DNA of 64,000 nt, from the NCBI GenBank assembly GCA_946699065.1, contig CAMPDV010001324.1, positions 53,842 to 117,841 on the forward strand, read 5' to 3'. Positions 58,970-64,000 of this stretch are shown piece by piece. Under the pieces are notes generated by a model, which saw only the letters and a program-made list of their open reading frames with translations, searched no databases and had not been told where the DNA came from. The first letter of the stretch is position 1, and every line of letters starts with the position of its first letter. The position numbers were made by a program, and so were the translations under genes. The DNA comes from Loxodes magnus. Lineage: Eukaryota; Ciliophora; Karyorelictea; Loxodida; Loxodidae.

Positions 58970-60800
58970 GAAAAGTTTCTTTCCTTCTTGAAGTTGGACT
59001 AAGAAACTCTTGTGTTTTATAATGGTAGATAGTAAATAAAACCTACTCAGGTTCTGCTTATAAATGCAACTGAGGCAATTTTAAAGGAGGATAATAGCTC
59101 ATCAGTGATAGAGTAAATGATTTTAGAAAAGATTTAGGAGCTAAACTCTGTAGTCTCTTCCTCAATAATAACAAATAACTCAAAGAAGCTACTTTCTAAT
59201 GAGTTCCTTAGACGACCACGATAAATTCCAATCTTAAAGAATTGTAGATAAATAGGAATCCCATAGTCTTAAAAGAAGCTTAATCCTTATCTACTGAGCT
59301 ATCTAGAATGTTTTTAAAGGATAATATATTTAAATTTGGGAAGAATAGAGAGCTTAAAGTAGTTTAGTAAAAAGATTAATAAAGAATCAGAGTTTGTTGG
59401 TGATAACGAGCAACAGAAGAGTGAAGAGGAGTAGAATAAAGAATAGCCAAGCCAACTAAATTATAAAGCTTTTAAATGAAAGAAACGTTTCATAGATCTG
59501 TAGCATTGACTAATTAAACTCATTTACTAATTATATACGAGGCAGAGGATAACGAGGTATTTTAAAGTGCTAGGAAGGTGAAGATAGAGCAAAAGAATTA
59601 AGTAGAAGAAAATTTGATCAAAAGCTAGAAATTTAAATTTTGGAAAGCTAAAGATTAAAAGAAAACTTTCTAATCAATTAACATGATAAAAGAAGTTAAC
59701 AGCATTCTATATGAAAGCTTTCTATCTCCATATGTACTTGAGGAGATAAACAGTGAGGAGAATATGATTTAAAAGTCAAAAAGTTAGTATACTGAGAGCG
59801 GAGTAATATAAAGCTAATTTTAAGTAATTCAGTCTTAGAAAAGTTGCAACTAGCATATAAGGAAAAAGAATTACTTTAGAATATCAATTAGGAAAATAGA
59901 AACTTAGTAGAGAGTAACTTAATATTAGTAGAGAGGTTATAATACTTAGAACAAGCTGAAGAACCCAAAATGAATATCCTAGACTTACTTAACACAAATG
60001 GAATTCTATTTAATAAGAAAAATAAGAAACAGACATAAGATATTAAATCTTCTTTAGAACCCAAAGGAAAAGAACAGTATGGATAGAAGTGAGCTAATCA
60101 ACAAATTCTTCTATAACATCGAATTTTCAGATTAATAGATAGATTTTATGAAGAACAACAGTCACCATAAGAATTATCACAAGATAAACGATAAAAAACC
60201 TGAAGTTCTTAGTCTATTATCAGAAGCATTTGTATAAGATCAATCAGTAAAAAATTTCGATAGTAACACTGTATGAATTGGATATTATGCTGTATTTATA
60301 AGGAGCTTACGAGGGCAGTGAACAAAGCTAGAAGAACATTTACGACTACGCAGTAAGAATGTTAGAGTATACAAAAATATTCGAATATAAAGGAATGTCT
60401 CTGCTATGGTCCATGTGCAGATATTTTTAGCAAGTTATGTTAATTTATTATTTATACATCTTAAATAAAAATAAGATACAGCATTTTTAAAATTGGTGCT
60501 AGCATATTAAAGTCTACTAATTAGTCTCTTTAATTCTAAGCATAATTAAGTAGTCAAATATAGCCTAAATTAATAAATTGAAGTTTAAAGTCTAATTTAA
60601 ATAAGAAGATAGAAGTACTAATAATTAATTATTAAGATATACAGTTTAAGTAATTAAGTACCTTTGTCTATTAGTCTATTTTTATTTTAAAATTTCTATA
60701 AGATTTAATGCTAAGAAGCTAAGGATATGTTTAAATAGATCATATTTTTTAACTATGAAATCAATTAAAATAATTATAAATCTAAATGCTTGAGTAAGTC
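58970..60800 (+). pseudogene. Unrecognised coding regions, block A copy 2
   Basis: Counterpart of 6740-8420: LLINATEAILKEDNSSSVIE near 59070, MIKEVNSILYESFLSPYVLE near 59690, and the ORF starting MDRSELINKFFYNIEFSD at 60079. Extra bases near 59206 and 60195 break frames that are open in copy 1. Product unknown. Confidence 0.42.
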
Positions 60801-62021
60801 AAGTCTCTTCTAGTGTTGCTACTTAAGAGAGTAGCTTTTAGAATTACTTTCTCAATCATATACCAAAATAGGGCTAAAGGGCGACTTTTAGATGTTTTTC
60901 CTTCTGATTAATGATTTCAATTTTTTCCTTTCTAAGAAATTTTCAGCATAACTTTGTATCTTTTTTGATTCTACTACGCTAATATAAACGAGAGAGTGAC
61001 TTAATATTCTACTTGGAGTACTGACAAGATTTAAGGCCAATCAGAAATATTTTTCATGCTTACCATTCACAGAAAAATTTCAGCTGCTGGAAAATAGCTC
61101 GTTTTTCGTCTACTTTAGAGCTAGATTGAATAATAATTATCAATTCTAACACTGGATTTTAGTACTGATAGTCTTCAATTCTATATTATAATTGCATTCC
61201 TTAATTTAATTAATAGCTGATCTCTCTAATCTTTCCTTCATTTAGATTGCCTTTTCAATCCCAATACTCTTTTATTTACTTAGAAATACATTAGCTTTTA
61301 AGCTCTAGAACTTATTCTAGATTGTTAACTCAAACTAATTCCTCTTATTCTCGCACTGATTGATACTGTCTTAAGAGAAGCTTGAGATAGAATTAATCTA
61401 ACTACCTAACTGCTGATAGTAATCAGATGTTTCCTAAATTAACTACATTTATTTCTTTTTTAAGCTTTGTTAATTATTTTCCATCTCCTATCAAGCTTAC
61501 TAGATATTCTATTTGACTAAGAGTTATATTTAAACTATATTGCCTATTCTCCATATATACAACTAACTTAACTACATATATCATTTATTCAATATAGATA
61601 TATAGTAGTCTAGTCTCTACTTAATGTCTCTTAAAGTAGATTCTATGTAACTCTTTAATTGCTATATTGCCTTTTATATAGTAATGCATCTATGCTCCTG
61701 ATGAGATTCTTACTAGCATTGTACACAGATTCTTATGTTATCCTATATACAATATAGAGCTAAATAATACTACTAATGTATCTAGCAAATGTCCTAAGGA
61801 TTGGAGTTCTATATCTATTGACTAGCTAGATTCATAATTGGTAATGTCTCGATTGATCTTTCAGTAATAAGATTGTGATTGCTACAAATAAATTTCAAAT
61901 AGAGGTTGTAGACAGTTTTTATGCATTTCTTACAGAGAATACGTTATCAATCTAATTTCCTTGGTCATCTCAGTTCTTAGTTGAAATCTTCTTCACATGC
62001 TTCACAATTAGTTGCTGACAT
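60800..62021 (-). CDS. TRIM-like protein: RING-like, B-box, coiled coil
   Basis: The ATG at 62021 gives MSATNCEACEEDFNQELRW, then ILCKKCIKTVYN and CSNHN: a RING-like zinc region in which the usual Cys-Gly-His is Trp-Gln-Arg. A good B-box follows at about 61685-61800 (CQIHQQYYLALYC, then ICVQCQQESHQEHRC; C-x2-H-x8-C-x7-C-x2-C-x4-H-x2-H). Next comes a long coiled coil (IQQLKSYIESTLRDIKQRLD onward, to about 61150) and a C-terminal region with EKYFWLALNLVSTPSRI near 61050. The order RING-like / B-box / coiled coil is the tripartite motif of E3 ligases, though the RING looks impaired. The frame is open for about 350 codons with TGA as Trp. The 3' end is uncertain. Confidence 0.75.
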
Positions 62022-62169
62022 TTTATTTTTTGAATGAGTATGTTACTTAATATTTGATTGTATAGATATCACTTAAGAAAGTAACTGAAGGTAAATTAGC
62101 TTTGCAATAATTATATTAGATTACTTATTAAATAATAGTTATTACCTACTTTTAAAATTATTACATTAA
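62022..62169. promoter_or_regulatory. Divergent spacer, block A copy 2
   Basis: Head-to-head spacer between the TRIM-like ATG and the ATG at 62170; the same sequence family as at 8948-9094. Bidirectional promoter inferred from layout and conservation only. Confidence 0.4.
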
Positions 62170-64000
62170 ATGGAAGATTTTACCCACTGAATCTAAGTCA
62201 TTATACAACTTTTAAGAGGAATTAGAGAAAGTCACTTCTAAGCTATATTACTAACTAGAACTAAATCATCCAAAAATTAGTTTATTAACTAATTTTCCAA
62301 CCTTGACACTTCTAAAACGAAGGAGAAATATCTAGAAAGATAAAGAAAAGTAAGAAAATAATAGGACTTTCAAAGGAAGTAGTTCAACTATAGGTAAATC
62401 TATTAACTAATGGAAAATTTGGAATTACTAGAGAGGAAATGATGAGAATACTAAACCTAAATTCTAATATCTAGCTTTTAATCAGAGTAAAGACTGAAAT
62501 TTTTAATTATTGAAAGTCTTAAAAAAAGAAGACTGTATTCAGATAAATTTTTATATGCCATATCATTATAAAAACTAACAGCAGTATTTTAGAGAGGTAT
62601 ATTGGATTCAGCTAAATAAAAATATAATAATCTTATTGCTAAATTAAAATTTTTGAGACTTGAAAGAATATGAAAATGAGAAATTCTAAACTAGAACAGC
62701 TGGTTTCAGTTCCTTAAAATAATTAGTCTAAAATATAGGAATACAAGAAATAATTAAAGTATAATATTAAGCTAAATGAGGAAATACTTACCTAACAAAG
62801 TAATGCAAAAATTAAAGGAAACGGAAAATAAATTAGGTGTGATATTAGATAATATAGGTAAAATTATTCAATTAAATGCTTTAAAGAAAGAAGCAACTTG
62901 ATAATAATACAACTAGTTGCTAATTCAACATATAAATAACTAACTTATAAGCAATAAGTTTAATTCAATATTAAGTCAAATCAGCTTTTAACATTAAATA
63001 CATCACAGAAAAAATCAATCATATAAGCAAAAATTTAGTAAAATGCCACAAAATCAAGAAGATTAGGTTAAATATACTTTATGGAGAGAAGCATGAAAAA
63101 AACCTAAAAATTTAAAAGAAAAGTCCATATGTAATATGCAAATATGATTACAGGAAATCTATTTGAAGATAGGAAATGCTAAAACCTTAAATATGAGAAG
63201 AGGAAAAATAAAATATCTTGTATATACGTAAAGTTTTTAGAGCGTTTCAACTTTGTATTGTTTTAAAAAACTTAAGTCTCTGATGTAAATGTCAATAAGC
63301 ATTTCAATTAAAATGACAGTTTAGAGAATTTATTCCTTGTGTGTAAAGCTAATTTGATTGAAACTAAATACTTTAAGAAAAGTTTAACTAAGTTTACGAA
63401 GATCTCATATAAGAATCTAACCGAAGTTAAAAGGCTAATAGTAATTAGAAGTTATAATTTGATAGTAAGTAAAGAGAAAGATTGATAAAGCATGTGACCA
63501 AATAACAGACAGAGATTTAGAAGTAAATGAATAATAAATAGAAGCTATAAAAGCAAGTTAAGCATTATTTCTTGGGATATTATAAAAAGTAGAAAATAAC
63601 GAATATGTTGTGAGACACATTGTAATTTTGACAAGATATGAAGTAAATAGAAAAGTAGGAAATAAAATTTAAGAGAATAGTCACAAGATTAATAAAAATT
63701 CACTGAAAATAAAATATTTATATATTATGCTAAACTTAATTATGAAATAACTTTAGGCGAGAGCGATGTTAGTGTAGCTCTCAACTAATTATTATATATT
63801 CTTTGATACAATTTAGTATAACTAACTTAAAGTAGAGATTCTAAGCTCTTAGATTAGTAGAATAACTATCTAACTCAACTTGAAAAAGAGATTAGATCTT
63901 AGTATTTTAATAGTAGAGTAACAACAGATTAAGCATTTTAAGAAGTGACTATCAAAGAATAAGAAGTAGATAAGAAGTATATAGAGGATATTAAAGAACC
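62170..64000 (+). CDS. Unrecognised long gene, block A copy 2 (3' end beyond window)
   Basis: The ATG at 62170 (MEDFTHWIQVIIQLLRGI) with the A5 run that keeps the frame lost in copy 1. Later segments match copy 1 (KVMQKLKETENKLGVILDN near 62805, VNKHFNQNDSLENLFLVCKA near 63290, YVVRHIVIL near 63605), and the end is better preserved: LNYEITLGESDVSVALNQLL near 63740-63800, then YLTQLEKEIRSQYFNSRVTT and QAFQEVTIKEQEVDKKYIED up to the window end. The +1 step near 63490 is shared with copy 1. Several blocks are helical and charged. No family recognised. Confidence 0.55.

Larger units (their letters stand above)
55021..64000. repeat. Segmental duplication block A, copy 2 (runs off the window)
   Basis: Direct second copy of 2826-10950. 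It keeps the 850 bp inside the TRIM-like gene that copy 1 lacks, and it is still homologous at the last base of the window, so its right end is unknown. Confidence 0.9.

Noticed and set aside
61056..61905. The 850-bp insertion in copy A2 as an internal eliminated sequence or a new transposon.
   Set aside because: It encodes the B-box and coiled coil in frame with both flanks, so it is the ancestral gene body, deleted in copy 1. Differential germline/soma handling remains only a possibility.
8900..62010. TGA as Cys (Euplotes-like), because TGA sits where the RING Cys-Gly-His Cys should be in the TRIM-like gene.
   Set aside because: The neighbouring Gly and His are also changed there, and every other diagnostic TGA (knuckle, RING at 20.7 kb, Kelch, QRTW block) aligns with Trp or TGG.

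Overview
The window looks like nuclear DNA of a ciliate that reads all three standard stop codons as sense: TAA and TAG as Gln, and TGA as Trp. The DNA is very AT-rich. Read conventionally, or with only TAA/TAG reassigned, almost nothing longer than about 100 codons is open. With TGA as Trp, recognisable domains appear: RING, B-box, Kelch, NACHT, pentapeptide, WD40, EF-hand, ANF/PBP1-type ligand-binding domain, and the endonuclease and reverse transcriptase of LINEs. Two diverged LINE ORF1 copies exchange TGG and TGA at aligned Trp positions in both directions. The combination fits a karyorelict such as Loxodes (TGA as both Trp and the only stop) or, less well, a Condylostoma-like heterotrich. 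One well-supported 47-nt GT-AG intron argues against the 15-16 nt introns typical of heterotrichs. Because every frame is nearly open, gene ends and frame breaks are approximate, and some single-base breaks at homopolymers could be sequencing errors.

Layout. 1-2.0 kb: AT-rich DNA with a tRNA-Lys-like gene and a tRNA-Glu(CTC). 2.0-2.8 kb: a LINE ORF1-like gene with a CCHC knuckle. 2.8-10.95 kb: block A1, holding a dead LINE (RT, minus strand), unrecognised plus-strand coding DNA, a shortened TRIM-like gene and a divergently transcribed unrecognised gene. 10.98-11.61 kb: a (CATCTTTT)n array. 12.1-14.9 kb: a 213-codon ORF and a truncated Kelch gene. 14.9-25.0 kb: block R1, holding a membrane-protein gene (minus), a TRIM 5' fragment divergent from a small ORF, LINE B (ORF1 plus endonuclease), a RING/coiled-coil/Kelch/TM gene, and the start of a large gene that in this copy continues into a NACHT-pentapeptide-WD40 protein (25.0-27.2 kb). 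27.4 kb: a tRNA-Ser pseudogene. 27.5-29.1 kb: a PBP1-type receptor with an EF-hand. 29.9-33.0 kb: two more ORF1-like genes and a coiled-coil gene (minus). 33-39.5 kb: AT-rich with a few weak minus-strand candidates. 39.6-43.5 kb: a large PBP1 plus multi-TM receptor. 44.3-53.35 kb: block R2, a second copy of R1. 53.35-55.0 kb: the alternative 3' half of the large gene. 55.0-64.0 kb: block A2, a second copy of A1 that runs off the end.

The window is therefore two nested direct segmental duplications (A1/A2 about 52 kb apart, R1/R2 about 29 kb apart) seeded with broken LINEs. Their host-gene cargo is signalling and innate-recognition-like: RING/TRIM, Kelch, STAND NTPase and PBP1 receptors. The two copies of each block carry different frame lesions, internal deletions and near-identical tracts, the pattern expected of a recombining multigene region. 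No replication origin, telomere, CRISPR array or bacterial-type regulatory element was seen.
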